The notes beneath the pieces are model-generated. The model was not told the DNA's origin, did no database searches, and saw only the letters and a list, made by a program, of their open reading frames with translations. From Croceivirga lutea (GTDB lineage Bacteria > Bacteroidota > Bacteroidia > Flavobacteriales > Flavobacteriaceae), in the NCBI RefSeq assembly GCF_014235875.1, contig NZ_JACJUK010000002.1, positions 434,001-498,000 on the forward strand: a stretch of DNA of 64,000 nucleotides, read 5' to 3'. A program made the position numbers and the translations under genes. Of this stretch, positions 43,772-52,374 are shown piece after piece (within the stretch, counting starts at the first letter, position 1; the number at the start of each line of letters is the position of its first letter).

Positions 43772-44526
43772 GAATAGTGTTAATTGCATTGGTAGGACTT
43801 TTATGTAATCTGGGTTTAGCTCAAGAAAAAGCTTTATTCAATAGAGCTACAGATTTATATAATGATGGTAAGTTTGAAGAAGCCTTAGACTATTATCAAA
43901 GAATTTTAGACAACAATAAACATTCTGCTGAGCTCTACTTTAATATGGGTAATGCAAATTATAAGCTAGAAAATATTGGCCCAAGTATTTATTATTATGA
44001 AAAAGCATTGTTGCTAAAACCCAACGATGCAGAAATACTTAATAATCTTGGTTACGCCCAAAATATGCGGTTAGATGCTATAGAAGAAATGCCAAAAACA
44101 GCATTACAAAATGTATACAATAAAATAGTTGGGTTTTTTAATTTTGAACAGTGGGGTTATCTAGCTATTGGGCTAATGACGCTATTTGTACTCACCTACG
44201 TTTTATACTACCTCTTATTTACAGCCTTTAACAAGCGTTTATTTTTTATTTTTAGTATACTTTTTTTACTGTTGAGTATGGCCTCTCTGAGTATGGCTTA
44301 TTTTGCTTACAATGACTATAAAAAAAATAATCCGGCGATAATATTTGCTCGAGAAGTTGTTGTAGCTGCAGAGCCCAATGAACAAAGCGAACGTGTTTTT
44401 ACACTTCATGAAGGCACCAAAATAAATGTTGTAGAAGCGCTCGAAGATTGGTCGAAAATTAGAATTGCAGACGGACAAATAGGATGGATTCCTTCGGATT
44501 CTTTCAAGGCCTTGAAAGATTTTTAA
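43768..44526 (+). CDS. batE: BatE, TPR and SH3 domain membrane protein
   Basis: This 252-residue protein has a signal peptide (VLIALVGLLCNLGLAQ), TPR repeats (LYNDGKFEEALDYYQRIL, AELYFNMGNANYKLENI), two membrane helices around residues 128-180, and a C-terminal bacterial SH3-like domain (residues 195-250, VVAAEPNEQSERVFTLHEG, GQIGWIPSDSF). This is the standard BatE layout. Last gene of the Bat operon; a 60-bp gap follows before an unrelated small secreted protein gene. Confidence 0.92.
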   Translation: MRIVLIALVGLLCNLGLAQEKALFNRATDLYNDGKFEEALDYYQRILDNNKHSAELYFNMGNANYKLENIGPSIYYYEKALLLKPNDAEILNNLGYAQNMRLDAIEEMPKTALQNVYNKIVGFFNFEQWGYLAIGLMTLFVLTYVLYYLLFTAFNKRLFFIFSILFLLLSMASLSMAYFAYNDYKKNNPAIIFAREVVVAAEPNEQSERVFTLHEGTKINVVEALEDWSKIRIADGQIGWIPSDSFKALKDF

Positions 44527-44586
44527 TCCTTACTTAACAGCAATAATTCAACAGAACTGTTAAATTAGCAATCTATCTAACTGATA

Positions 44587-44901
44587 ATGAAGGCAAAATT
44601 TATATATAAAATTGTGCTTGCATTGGTACTAACATCTTCATTGTTAGCGCCAACCGTGGCTTCAATTATAAATATTTCTACTGAAAAAGTTACCTTCTTA
44701 GATTTGAGTGATGAAGAAAACAACTCAGAAAACGAGAAAAAATATGACGAAAAAGAACTCTTTTTCGAAAAATCACAACAATTGTTAGGCATACTTCTTC
44801 CTCAAGAACAAAACTTTAAATCCTTATTAGGTTTTTTACATCAAACGGTTACAAAAGAAATTTTGTTACCTCCCCCAGAAACAAATAGTATTTTATCCTA
44901 A
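44587..44901 (+). CDS. Small secreted protein, function unknown
   Basis: This 104-residue protein has an N-terminal signal or membrane helix (YKIVLALVLTSSLLAPTVA), a Glu/Asn-rich stretch (DEENNSENEKKYDEKE) and a hydrophobic C-terminal part. No family recognised. It lies between batE and the SulP gene and may be co-transcribed with either. Codon use looks like the neighbours. Confidence 0.6.
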   Translation: MKAKFIYKIVLALVLTSSLLAPTVASIINISTEKVTFLDLSDEENNSENEKKYDEKELFFEKSQQLLGILLPQEQNFKSLLGFLHQTVTKEILLPPPETNSILS

Positions 44902-44970
44902 CTTAATTCTAATCAAACTTTAATTAAATTTCTTTGGATATTGCAATATTCAAAGATTAAAAACTCATTT

Positions 44971-46563
44971 ATGTTCAAGAATCTTAAAAAAGATTTACCA
45001 GCAAGTATTGTGGTATTCTTTGTTGCACTTCCCCTTTGTTTAGGAATTGCATTAGCTAGTGGTGCGCCTTTATTTTCTGGCGTAATTGCTGGTATTATTG
45101 GTGGTATAGTTGTTGGAGCTTTAAGTGGCTCTCAAATTGGTGTTAGTGGACCTGCTGCTGGTCTTGCTGCAATTGTATTGGCAGCAATTGCTTCTCTTGG
45201 TTACGAAAACTTTTTAGTTGCTGTTGTTTTAGGTGGTGTAATTCAACTTATTTTTGGAGTGCTTCGCTTAGGAATTATTGGATACTATTTTCCTTCATCA
45301 GTAATTAAGGGTATGCTTACAGGTATTGGAATCATTATTATTCTAAAACAAATACCTTACTTTTTTGGCTATGATAAAGACCCAGAAGGTGATTTTGCTT
45401 TCTTTCAAATTGATGGAGAAAATACCTTCTCTGAAATTTTTAATACCATTAGCGGAATTATTGCCGGAAACCTAAGTTTAGGCGCTACTATTATTGCGCT
45501 TATTTCTTTGGCTATTTTAATACTTTGGGGTAATTATTTAAAAGACAAACATCGTTTCTTTGAATTGGTTCAAGGGCCTTTGGTGGCGGTGATTGTAGGT
45601 ATTATTTTTTACATTTTTACAAAAGATAATTCTACCTTACAAATTACTTCTGATCATTTAGTATCAGTTCCTGTGCCAGAAAACGCAAGTTCTTTCTTAG
45701 CACAGTTTAGCTTTCCAAACTTTAGCGTAATACTTAAACCAGAAATTTGGATTACCGCATTTACTATTGCTTTAGTAGCAAGTTTAGAAACACTATTATG
45801 TGTTGAAGCTACAGATAAACTAGACCCCCATAAAAGGGTTACCCCTACAAATAGAGAGCTTTTAGCTCAAGGTACTGGTAATATTGTATCTGGTTTAATT
45901 GGCGGTTTACCTATTACCCAGGTTATTGTGCGTAGTTCTGCGAATATTCAATCTGGCGGTCAAACAAAAGCTTCTGCAATAATTCACGGTTTCTTTTTAA
46001 TAATTTCTGTGATTTTAATACCTACTTTACTAAATATGATACCGCTATCTGTTTTAGCAGCCATTTTATTCATTGTAGGTTATAAGCTTGCCAAACCAAA
46101 GTTATTCAAAACCATGTACAACTTAGGCTGGAAACAGTTTATACCCTTTATAGTTACGGTGTTAGGCATTGTATTTATAGACTTACTTTGGGGAATAGGA
46201 TTAGGTTTAGCAGTTGGTATCGTAGTTATTTTAATAAAGAGCTATCAAAACTCGCACTTCTTGCATATTGAAGAGAAAGAAATTGATAACAATAGAATTA
46301 AGATGACCTTGGCTGAAGAAGTTACCTTCTTTAATAAAGGGGCTATTTTAAAAGAATTGGATGAAATTCCTGAGAATTCTACTTTGATTATCGATATGAG
46401 CAAAACCAAATATCTCGACCATGATATTGTGGAAATTATTCAGGACTTTTTAGGTAAAGCTAAAGAACGAAATATAAAACTAGTAGTAACATCTGAACGC
46501 GGAACTTTTGAAAATCCAGAAAATTTCGCTGATTTATTTAAACTACCTAAACAAACAGCTTAA
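44971..46563 (+). CDS. SulP-family transporter, probable bicarbonate transporter
   Basis: This 530-residue membrane protein has SulP features: DLPASIVVFFVALPLCLGIA, SGAPLFSGVIAGIIGG, IGVSGPAAGLAAIVLAA, LETLLCVEATDKLDPHKR and a short C-terminal STAS domain (LIIDMSKTKYLDHDIVEI). It differs from the 10-12 kb SulP protein. A carbonic anhydrase gene begins 2 bp after its stop, which strongly suggests HCO3- as substrate. The ATG at 44971 is chosen; the in-frame TTG at 44941 adds ten residues without homology. Confidence 0.9.
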   Translation: MFKNLKKDLPASIVVFFVALPLCLGIALASGAPLFSGVIAGIIGGIVVGALSGSQIGVSGPAAGLAAIVLAAIASLGYENFLVAVVLGGVIQLIFGVLRLGIIGYYFPSSVIKGMLTGIGIIIILKQIPYFFGYDKDPEGDFAFFQIDGENTFSEIFNTISGIIAGNLSLGATIIALISLAILILWGNYLKDKHRFFELVQGPLVAVIVGIIFYIFTKDNSTLQITSDHLVSVPVPENASSFLAQFSFPNFSVILKPEIWITAFTIALVASLETLLCVEATDKLDPHKRVTPTNRELLAQGTGNIVSGLIGGLPITQVIVRSSANIQSGGQTKASAIIHGFFLIISVILIPTLLNMIPLSVLAAILFIVGYKLAKPKLFKTMYNLGWKQFIPFIVTVLGIVFIDLLWGIGLGLAVGIVVILIKSYQNSHFLHIEEKEIDNNRIKMTLAEEVTFFNKGAILKELDEIPENSTLIIDMSKTKYLDHDIVEIIQDFLGKAKERNIKLVVTSERGTFENPENFADLFKLPKQTA

Positions 46564-46565
46564 AT

Positions 46566-47192
46566 ATGAAAGCACATACAAAAGAAACACAAAACGCACT
46601 AAATCCTAAAGGAGCAATAGATTTATTAAAAGAAGGCAATCAACGTTTTGTTGCAAAAAAAATGGCGGATAGAGATTTGATTGCTCAGGTAAAACAAACT
46701 ACTTCTGGGCAATATCCCTTTGCAACCATATTAAGTTGTATTGATTCTAGAGTATCTGCTGAGTTAGTTTTTGACCAAGGTGTTGGAGATATTTTTAGCG
46801 CTCGTGTAGCAGGCAATATTGTAAATGAAGATATTCTGGGGAGTATGGAGTTTGCTTGCAAATTAGCAGGTACAAAAGTTATCGTTGTATTAGGCCATAC
46901 CGCATGTGGAGCAGTAAAAGGTGCCTGTGATGACGCTAAGTTGGGTAACCTAACCATTCTTCTTCACAAAATAAAATCTGCAGTTAAAACGGTTGAAGAA
47001 CCTAAAGATTCTAGTCTAAGAAACTCTAAAAATTTAGACTTTGTAAACACTGTAGCAGAAAACAATGTAAAATTAACTATTGAGGATATTAGAAGTTTAA
47101 GTCCCGTTCTTAAAGAAATGGAAGATAACGGAGAAATTTCCATTGTTGGAGCAATGTATGATATTGCTGATGGTAAAGTACACTGGATGTAA
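46566..47192 (+). CDS. can: Beta-class carbonic anhydrase
   Basis: This 208-residue zinc enzyme interconverts CO2 and HCO3-. Zinc ligands are Cys58, His111 and Cys114, with Asp60-x-Arg62 (LSCIDSRV and LGHTACGAVKGA). This is the complete beta-CA pattern. It begins 2 bp after the SulP gene and is evidently co-transcribed. Together they probably supply bicarbonate for carboxylation reactions, a familiar arrangement in marine flavobacteria. A strong terminator follows. Confidence 0.94.
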   Translation: MKAHTKETQNALNPKGAIDLLKEGNQRFVAKKMADRDLIAQVKQTTSGQYPFATILSCIDSRVSAELVFDQGVGDIFSARVAGNIVNEDILGSMEFACKLAGTKVIVVLGHTACGAVKGACDDAKLGNLTILLHKIKSAVKTVEEPKDSSLRNSKNLDFVNTVAENNVKLTIEDIRSLSPVLKEMEDNGEISIVGAMYDIADGKVHWM

Positions 47193-47211
47193 TTTTTCTT
47201 AAAACAATTTG

Positions 47212-47249
47212 AAAAGGACCCCTATTTAAAAATAGGGGTCCTTTTTTTT
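47212..47249 (+). terminator. Terminator after carbonic anhydrase
   Basis: A long stem AAAGGACCCCTATTT / AATAGGGGTCCTTT is followed by eight T. Confidence 0.9.
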
Positions 47250-47353
47250 GGTAACTACCTAAAATTTTATCTGTACTACACATTGTTTATTGTCTCTTTT
47301 GTACTAGATTGACCTTTGCCCTTGTAATCACTAGAATTTCATTGACAATTTGC

Positions 47354-47361
47354 TAAATTTG
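47354..47361 (+). promoter_or_regulatory. Putative -7 box (TAAATTTG) of pheS
   Basis: It matches TAnnTTTG, 22 bp before the pheS ATG at 47384. Confidence 0.45.
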
Positions 47362-47383
47362 CCGACTCTAAAAGCCATTGGCA

Positions 47384-48403
47384 ATGATTGATACCATTAA
47401 AGAACATTTAACGCAAGTTGAAAATTTCTCTTCCACCTCTATGGATGAGATTGAAGCATTCAGAATAAAGTATCTTGGTAAAAAAGGACTATTAAATCAA
47501 TTTTTTGCAGAATTTAAAAATGTTCCTAAAGAAGAAAAGGCTGCTTTTGGTCAAATTATCAATCAACTAAAGAATACGGCTAATGCAAAGGTTAATGACC
47601 TAAAAGCTGAATTGGAGAACCACACCGAAGCTAAAGGTGTATATGGTGATTTAACTAGACCGGGGCATCCTATAGAATTGGGCGCAAGACATCCTATTTC
47701 CATAGTTAAAAACAGAATAATTGAAATTTTTTCTAGAATTGGTTTTAACGTTTCTGAAGGACCAGAAATTGAAGATGACTGGCACAACTTTACAGCATTG
47801 AACTTGCCAGAATATCACCCTGCCCGTGATATGCAAGACACATTTTTTATTCAAACCAATCCTGATATTTTATTACGCACGCATACTTCATCTGTTCAGG
47901 TGCGGTATATGGAAGAAAACAAACCACCTATTAGAACAATATCACCTGGCCGAGTGTATAGAAACGAAGCTATTTCTGCTAGGTCGCACTGTTTTTTTCA
48001 TCAGGTAGAAGGTTTGTATATTGATAAAGACGTTTCCTTTGCCGATTTAAAACAGACCTTACAGCATTTTACCTCTGAAATGTTTGGTAAATCTAAGATA
48101 AGATTACGCCCTTCTTACTTTCCGTTTACAGAACCTAGTGCAGAGGTTGATGTATACTGGGGACTAGAAACAGAAACCGACTTTAAAATGACCAAAGGTA
48201 CTGGTTGGCTAGAAATTATGGGCTGTGGTATGGTTGACCCCAACGTGCTTAGAAACTGTAATATTGATCCTGAAGAATACTCAGGTTTTGCCTTTGGTAT
48301 GGGTATAGATCGTATCGCGCTTTTACTTTATCAAATTCCTGATATTCGCTTATTAAGTGAAAATGATGTTCGCTTCTTAGAACAATTCAAAAGCTCCCTC
48401 TAG
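47384..48403 (+). CDS. pheS: Phenylalanyl-tRNA synthetase alpha subunit
   Basis: This 339-residue class II synthetase alpha subunit charges tRNA-Phe in an alpha2beta2 enzyme with PheT, which is not in this window. An N-terminal coiled coil spans about residues 1-85. The catalytic domain shows [33 protein letters not shown] (motif 2), and the C-terminal [20 protein letters not shown] (motif 3). The ATG at 47384 is preferred over a TTG at 47378, which adds only two residues. It is followed after 5 bp by a small gene. Confidence 0.95.
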   Translation: MIDTIKEHLTQVENFSSTSMDEIEAFRIKYLGKKGLLNQFFAEFKNVPKEEKAAFGQIINQLKNTANAKVNDLKAELENHTEAKGVYGDLTRPGHPIELGARHPISIVKNRIIEIFSRIGFNVSEGPEIEDDWHNFTALNLPEYHPARDMQDTFFIQTNPDILLRTHTSSVQVRYMEENKPPIRTISPGRVYRNEAISARSHCFFHQVEGLYIDKDVSFADLKQTLQHFTSEMFGKSKIRLRPSYFPFTEPSAEVDVYWGLETETDFKMTKGTGWLEIMGCGMVDPNVLRNCNIDPEEYSGFAFGMGIDRIALLLYQIPDIRLLSENDVRFLEQFKSSL

Positions 48404-48408
48404 CCAAT

Positions 48409-48807
48409 ATGAAAAAAGATATTGAAATTCCTATTGCTAAAGACGTTTATGTAGCAATGATACGTGAATGGAATGAGGAATTCTTGGCTAAAGATTGGAA
48501 TGCTTACATAATCAATAACAGGCCCAACCCAATAGAAATGGTTATTGTGGTATCTAAAGGCTATTCTGATACCAAAAAGACCTCAACAATGCGTCATGGT
48601 ATAGGAGTAATTAAAGGTAAAGATTTTGCTAAAATTGAATTGGTGCAAGAAGAGGTGTTAGCACTAAACAATGAGTTTTTTGTTACCTTCTTTGCTGATG
48701 ACAAGCTATTCGAAAAAAGGTTTACCTTTCTAGCAAACACCGTATCAGAAAACCATTTAATAACTATCCCAATCATAGATAAAGAAGGTGTGCTAGCCGC
48801 AGAATAA
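48409..48807 (+). CDS. Conserved hypothetical protein downstream of pheS
   Basis: This 132-residue cytosolic protein has IAKDVYVAMIREWNEEFLAK near the start and MRHGIGVIKGKDFAKIE centrally; no signal or membrane segment. I do not recognise a function. It starts 5 bp after pheS, so it is likely co-transcribed with it. Codon use agrees with neighbours. Confidence 0.7.
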   Translation: MKKDIEIPIAKDVYVAMIREWNEEFLAKDWNAYIINNRPNPIEMVIVVSKGYSDTKKTSTMRHGIGVIKGKDFAKIELVQEEVLALNNEFFVTFFADDKLFEKRFTFLANTVSENHLITIPIIDKEGVLAAE

Positions 48808-49044
48808 AGTAAATTCTTTTTCTTAGACTACAATTTCTCACTTGCTTTCAAATTCAACAATTTTTAACAATCTGTAGTGTAAAAATACAGCTTTTATCTA
48901 AAAAGTTGTTACATAGTCAACAATTTTGATGTTCTTTTTTTTTGGTTTTACTAATTCAACCCATTCATTTTTATAGGATTAGCATAGGAATTGCTAGACT
49001 GAACTACTAACTTGAATGTCCTGACAATCAAAAAAATAACTCAC
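48808..49044. other. AT-rich intergenic region
   Basis: No ORF, RNA gene or strong hairpin was recognised. It separates the pheS-linked gene from the Tat-signal aminotransferase gene. Confidence 0.4.
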
Positions 49045-50238
49045 ATGGAATCATCTTTTTTAAACAGAAGAAATTGGTTAAAAACTTCAGTTGTTACTGC
49101 TGGTGGTATTTTAGCGGCACCCTATTTAGGATTTTCAAAACAAACACAATTTCCGCTAACATTGGATGCTCAAGGCAATGCAGTTTACAGCCCATTTTTT
49201 AAGGAGTATTTAATAGAAGAACTTAATGCCCTACCTCCTTTAGAAGCTAAGCTAAATGCTAACGAAAATCCATATGGACCCTCGCCAATGGCTGTAGAGG
49301 CTTTTAAAAATGCTGCTGCTGGTGGTAATCGTTACGCATGGAAAGAACTTTTTCAATTAATTGATAAAATAGCCAAGTTTGAAGGTGTGAGTTCTAAAAA
49401 TATAATGATGGGGCCTGGTTCTTCAGACCTATTAGAAAAATTCGCAATGGTTCTTTTTAGTGAAGGTGGCAATTTAGTCTCCGCTGACCCTGCATATATG
49501 TCTTTAATACGCGTTGCAGAAGCCTGTGGAGGAACCTGGAAACCTGTTCCTTTAAAAGATGATTGGTCTCATGATATAGAAGCCATGAAAGCTGCCGTTA
49601 ATGCAGATACTAAATTAGTTTATATCTGTAATCCTAATAACCCAACAGGTACAATTACCAATACCGCTGAATTATTAGCGTTTTGCTCAGAAGTATCTGA
49701 GAAAGTTCCTGTTTTCGTAGATGAAGCTTATTTATGGTTTTTAGATGATGCTGCGAAACAGAGTATGGTTGGTTTAATTGCTGAAGGTAAAAATATTATT
49801 GTAGCAAGAACTTTTTCTAAAATTCATGGTATGGCTGGTTTACGTGTGGGTTACGCCGTGGCTACTGAAGAAATGATAGAAAAAATTCAAACAATAACGC
49901 GTGGTGGAATGGGTGTCTCTTATCCTTCTGTTTATGCAGCAATGGCTGCAATGGACGATGCTGAATTTATTGATAAATCTAGAACCTTAAATGCGGAAGC
50001 TAGAGCGTATGTTTATGAGAGTTTAACTGAAAAAGGCATTTCTTATGTTCCGTCACATACTAGTTTTTTAATATTCCCAATTGAAATGGAAGGTAAAGAG
50101 TTTTTAACCAAAATGACTGCCTTAAAAGTTGGTGTTAGAGCTTTTAATTTTATGAATAAAAACTGGTGTAGAGTAAGCATGGGTACGCTTGATGAAATGA
50201 AACTATTTGTTAGTGCTTTAGATAAGGTAATCGTATAA
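49045..50238 (+). CDS. HisC-like PLP aminotransferase with Tat signal
   Basis: This 397-residue fold-type I aminotransferase starts with a twin-arginine signal (FLNRRNWLKTS, Arg8-Arg9) followed by a hydrophobic segment (VVTAGGILAAPYLGF), so the enzyme is probably exported folded with its PLP. The catalytic domain has LNANENPYGPSP, MMGPGSSDLLEKFAMV, CNPNNPTGT, VDEAYLWF and Lys259 in RTFSKIHGMAGLRVGYA for the PLP Schiff base. It resembles histidinol-phosphate aminotransferase. The ATG at 49045 gives the Tat signal directly; an in-frame TTG at 49012 adds 11 residues. The AEC permease follows after 10 bp. Confidence 0.88.
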   Translation: MESSFLNRRNWLKTSVVTAGGILAAPYLGFSKQTQFPLTLDAQGNAVYSPFFKEYLIEELNALPPLEAKLNANENPYGPSPMAVEAFKNAAAGGNRYAWKELFQLIDKIAKFEGVSSKNIMMGPGSSDLLEKFAMVLFSEGGNLVSADPAYMSLIRVAEACGGTWKPVPLKDDWSHDIEAMKAAVNADTKLVYICNPNNPTGTITNTAELLAFCSEVSEKVPVFVDEAYLWFLDDAAKQSMVGLIAEGKNIIVARTFSKIHGMAGLRVGYAVATEEMIEKIQTITRGGMGVSYPSVYAAMAAMDDAEFIDKSRTLNAEARAYVYESLTEKGISYVPSHTSFLIFPIEMEGKEFLTKMTALKVGVRAFNFMNKNWCRVSMGTLDEMKLFVSALDKVIV

Positions 50239-50248
50239 TTTATTCTTT

Positions 50249-51373
50249 GTGGGTTTTCAGAAAATTCTTGTATTCCTTTTGTTTATAGGTATTGGTTTTA
50301 TTCTTAAATCAAAGTTCTCATCAAAAGCTGAAATAGCTGGTTTAAAAAAAATAATTCTAAACTTAGCGCTTCCGGCAACTATTTTTATTGCACTCTTGAG
50401 TGTCGATATTAATAAAGAGCTATTACTGTTTCCAGTTATGGCTTTAGCACTTAATGGGATTCTTTACTTATCAACCTCTTTATTTCTTCCTATCCTTGGT
50501 ATGAAAAAAGGGACTCCAAACTACAACACTGCTAGGCTATTATTTGCTTCTTTAGCTCCAGGGTTATCTTGTTTTCCGTTTGTTTTAGAATTTCTTGGCG
50601 AGTCTTATTTAGCCAAAGTAGCAATGGCTGATTTAGGTAACAAGGTTTTTGTACTAATCATTTTATACCTAATTGCTATGCAATGGTATCTTAAAAACAA
50701 TGCCAAAACCACCAAATTTAACACTGCTAAACTGCTAGATTTACTAAAAACTTTAGCCTTTGAACCGGTTAACCTCTTTATAATGGGAGCTTTAGTTTTA
50801 ATGGCCTTTGGTTTACATTTAGAAAACCTCCCCTTTGTCTTTTCTGATATACTTTCAAGGATAAGTTTACTAATGACCCCGCTAGTTTTATTATTTATTG
50901 GCCTAGCAGTAAACATAAAGAAGAATCAATTTGCGCAACTGTTTTCCTTACTATCTATACGTGCAGCTATTAGCTTTTTGCTTATTGGTATACTCGCCTT
51001 AATTATACCTATGGAAACCAATACTGTTTTATTAGCATTAGCTTTTGCTCTAAGTGCTTGTAGTTTTTGGCCCTATGCACATATTGCTTCGGTTGATGCG
51101 CTAGAATTAGCCAAAGCTGACGCTGATAAAACCTTTAATAGTAATATGGCTATTTCTATTTTAGCCTTGTCTTTTCCCCTATCTACAATCTTAATTATGG
51201 GAGTTTTAAATAGTGGTAATCTATTTTCAAATACAATTTCTCTTTTTATAGCTTCAGTAGTTTTGTTTGTAGTTGGTTCTTTACCTGTTCTATTCAACAA
51301 AATACCAAAACAGCTATTGAAGCTTAGAACTTCAAAATACCAACTTAAAACCTACACAGAAAACGATAGCTAA
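50249..51373 (+). CDS. AEC-family permease (auxin efflux carrier-like)
   Basis: This 374-residue integral membrane protein has about ten helices: VFLLFIGIGFILKSKF, KKIILNLALPATIFIALLSV, MALALNGILYLSTSLFLP and later repeats. It matches the AEC superfamily that exports or imports small carboxylates. The start is a GTG at 50249, since no ATG is near. It follows the Tat-signal aminotransferase by 10 bp, so the two are probably one transcript. The substrate is unknown. Confidence 0.85.
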   Translation: MGFQKILVFLLFIGIGFILKSKFSSKAEIAGLKKIILNLALPATIFIALLSVDINKELLLFPVMALALNGILYLSTSLFLPILGMKKGTPNYNTARLLFASLAPGLSCFPFVLEFLGESYLAKVAMADLGNKVFVLIILYLIAMQWYLKNNAKTTKFNTAKLLDLLKTLAFEPVNLFIMGALVLMAFGLHLENLPFVFSDILSRISLLMTPLVLLFIGLAVNIKKNQFAQLFSLLSIRAAISFLLIGILALIIPMETNTVLLALAFALSACSFWPYAHIASVDALELAKADADKTFNSNMAISILALSFPLSTILIMGVLNSGNLFSNTISLFIASVVLFVVGSLPVLFNKIPKQLLKLRTSKYQLKTYTENDS

Positions 51374-51390
51374 TGATGTGTTAGCTTTTT
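51369..51390 (+). terminator. Weak terminator after AEC permease
   Basis: A 5-bp stem GCTAA / TTAGC overlaps the stop codon and is followed by five T. Confidence 0.45.
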
Positions 51391-51397
51391 AATACTA

Positions 51398-51880
51398 TTA
51401 TCGTAATGAAAATCCTTTAGCAGCCCACCACGGATGTATTTCAATTGCTAAACGCCCTGCTTTTACCATAGGGTCTGCATTAGCCAAACTATCTGCCATT
51501 TTTTGTGTGGGTACATTGTAAATTGTTATCCCTCTAATATCCCCATTATCTCCGAAAGGGCCAGAAATGTCAGCATAACCCAATTCATACATTTTTCCTA
51601 AATGTGCTAGGTGTAAAACCTGTAAACTATCAGCCGTTTCTTTATTTTGGGAACGGTTTGCGCCTCTTTTTAAAAAGGCAATAAAATATTGCTGCATCAA
51701 AACAGTGTCTTTAGAGGCTTCATCTACATAATCAAAAACCTCAAAACCTTTAGAAACAAGCTCTTGCTTTATCTGGGCAGTAGATTTTTCTGATACTACT
51801 TCCTCCACTGGGTTTTCTACCTTATCTTGACAAGAAAACAGAAGAAATATTAATATTAAGGGTACTATTTTTAAATCCAT
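51398..51880 (-). CDS. YCII-domain-like lipoprotein
   Basis: This 160-residue exported lipoprotein (lipobox LLFSC, Cys17) has a YCII-related ferredoxin-like domain in about residues 65-160: FIAFLKRGANRSQ, LHLAHLGKMYELGYADISGP, GDIRGITIYNVP and ADPMVKAGRLAIEIHPWW. YCII proteins may be small dimeric enzymes, but an exported form is of unknown role. Overlaps the upstream CYTH gene by 7 bp on the same strand. Confidence 0.78.
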   Translation of the reverse strand: MDLKIVPLILIFLLFSCQDKVENPVEEVVSEKSTAQIKQELVSKGFEVFDYVDEASKDTVLMQQYFIAFLKRGANRSQNKETADSLQVLHLAHLGKMYELGYADISGPFGDNGDIRGITIYNVPTQKMADSLANADPMVKAGRLAIEIHPWWAAKGFSLR

Positions 51881-52347
51881 TGGTTAAAAGGTTTTTTTGC
51901 TAATTGAGAGTTGTAATATTCAATTTGACCTGTAACTTCTTTTCCTACCCAGTTTGGCTTGATAAATTTTTCTTCTTCATGGCTAAGTTCTATCTCCGCA
52001 ATTACTAACCCGGTATTCTCACCTAAAAACTCGTCTACTTCGAAAGTATGCTTGTCTACAGATACAAGATATCTGTATTTTTCTAGAATGGTTGGCTCGC
52101 ATAAATCAATTAGATTTTTGGCTTCAGCTACAGAAATTTTAGTTTCCCACTCAAATCTTGTTGTTCCCGTATCATTAGATTTTCCTTTTACCGTTAAAAA
52201 GGCCTTATCTCCTTTTACCCTAACACGTACTGTACGCTCTGGATGCGTATTTAAAAAACCCTGAATTATATGCTCCTTTTTAGAAGCTTCCTTTTTAAAA
52301 TCTATTGAGTTTACTAAAAACTTTCTTTCAATTTCTAAGTGTTCCAT
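51871..52347 (-). CDS. CYTH-domain protein (class IV adenylate cyclase/triphosphatase fold)
   Basis: This 158-residue cytosolic protein begins MEHLEIERKFLV with the ExExK motif, and contains TVRVRVKGDKAFLTVKG, FEVDEFLGENTGLVIAEIEL and WVGKEVTG, the CYTH tunnel signature. These enzymes hydrolyse inorganic triphosphate or act on nucleotides. The ATG at 52347 is chosen; an in-frame TTG at 52350 adds one residue. Only 27 bp separate its start from that of divergent dinB. Confidence 0.85.
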   Translation of the reverse strand: MEHLEIERKFLVNSIDFKKEASKKEHIIQGFLNTHPERTVRVRVKGDKAFLTVKGKSNDTGTTRFEWETKISVAEAKNLIDLCEPTILEKYRYLVSVDKHTFEVDEFLGENTGLVIAEIELSHEEEKFIKPNWVGKEVTGQIEYYNSQLAKKPFNQWI

Positions 52348-52363
52348 CAATTTAAATATAGGC

Positions 52364-52371
52364 TAAATTTG
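52364..52371 (+). promoter_or_regulatory. Putative -7 box (TAAATTTG) immediately before dinB
   Basis: It matches TAnnTTTG and ends 3 bp before the dinB ATG, which would give a leaderless or nearly leaderless transcript. On the minus strand a TATATTTA element lies in the same gap. Confidence 0.4.
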
Positions 52372-52374
52372 AAA

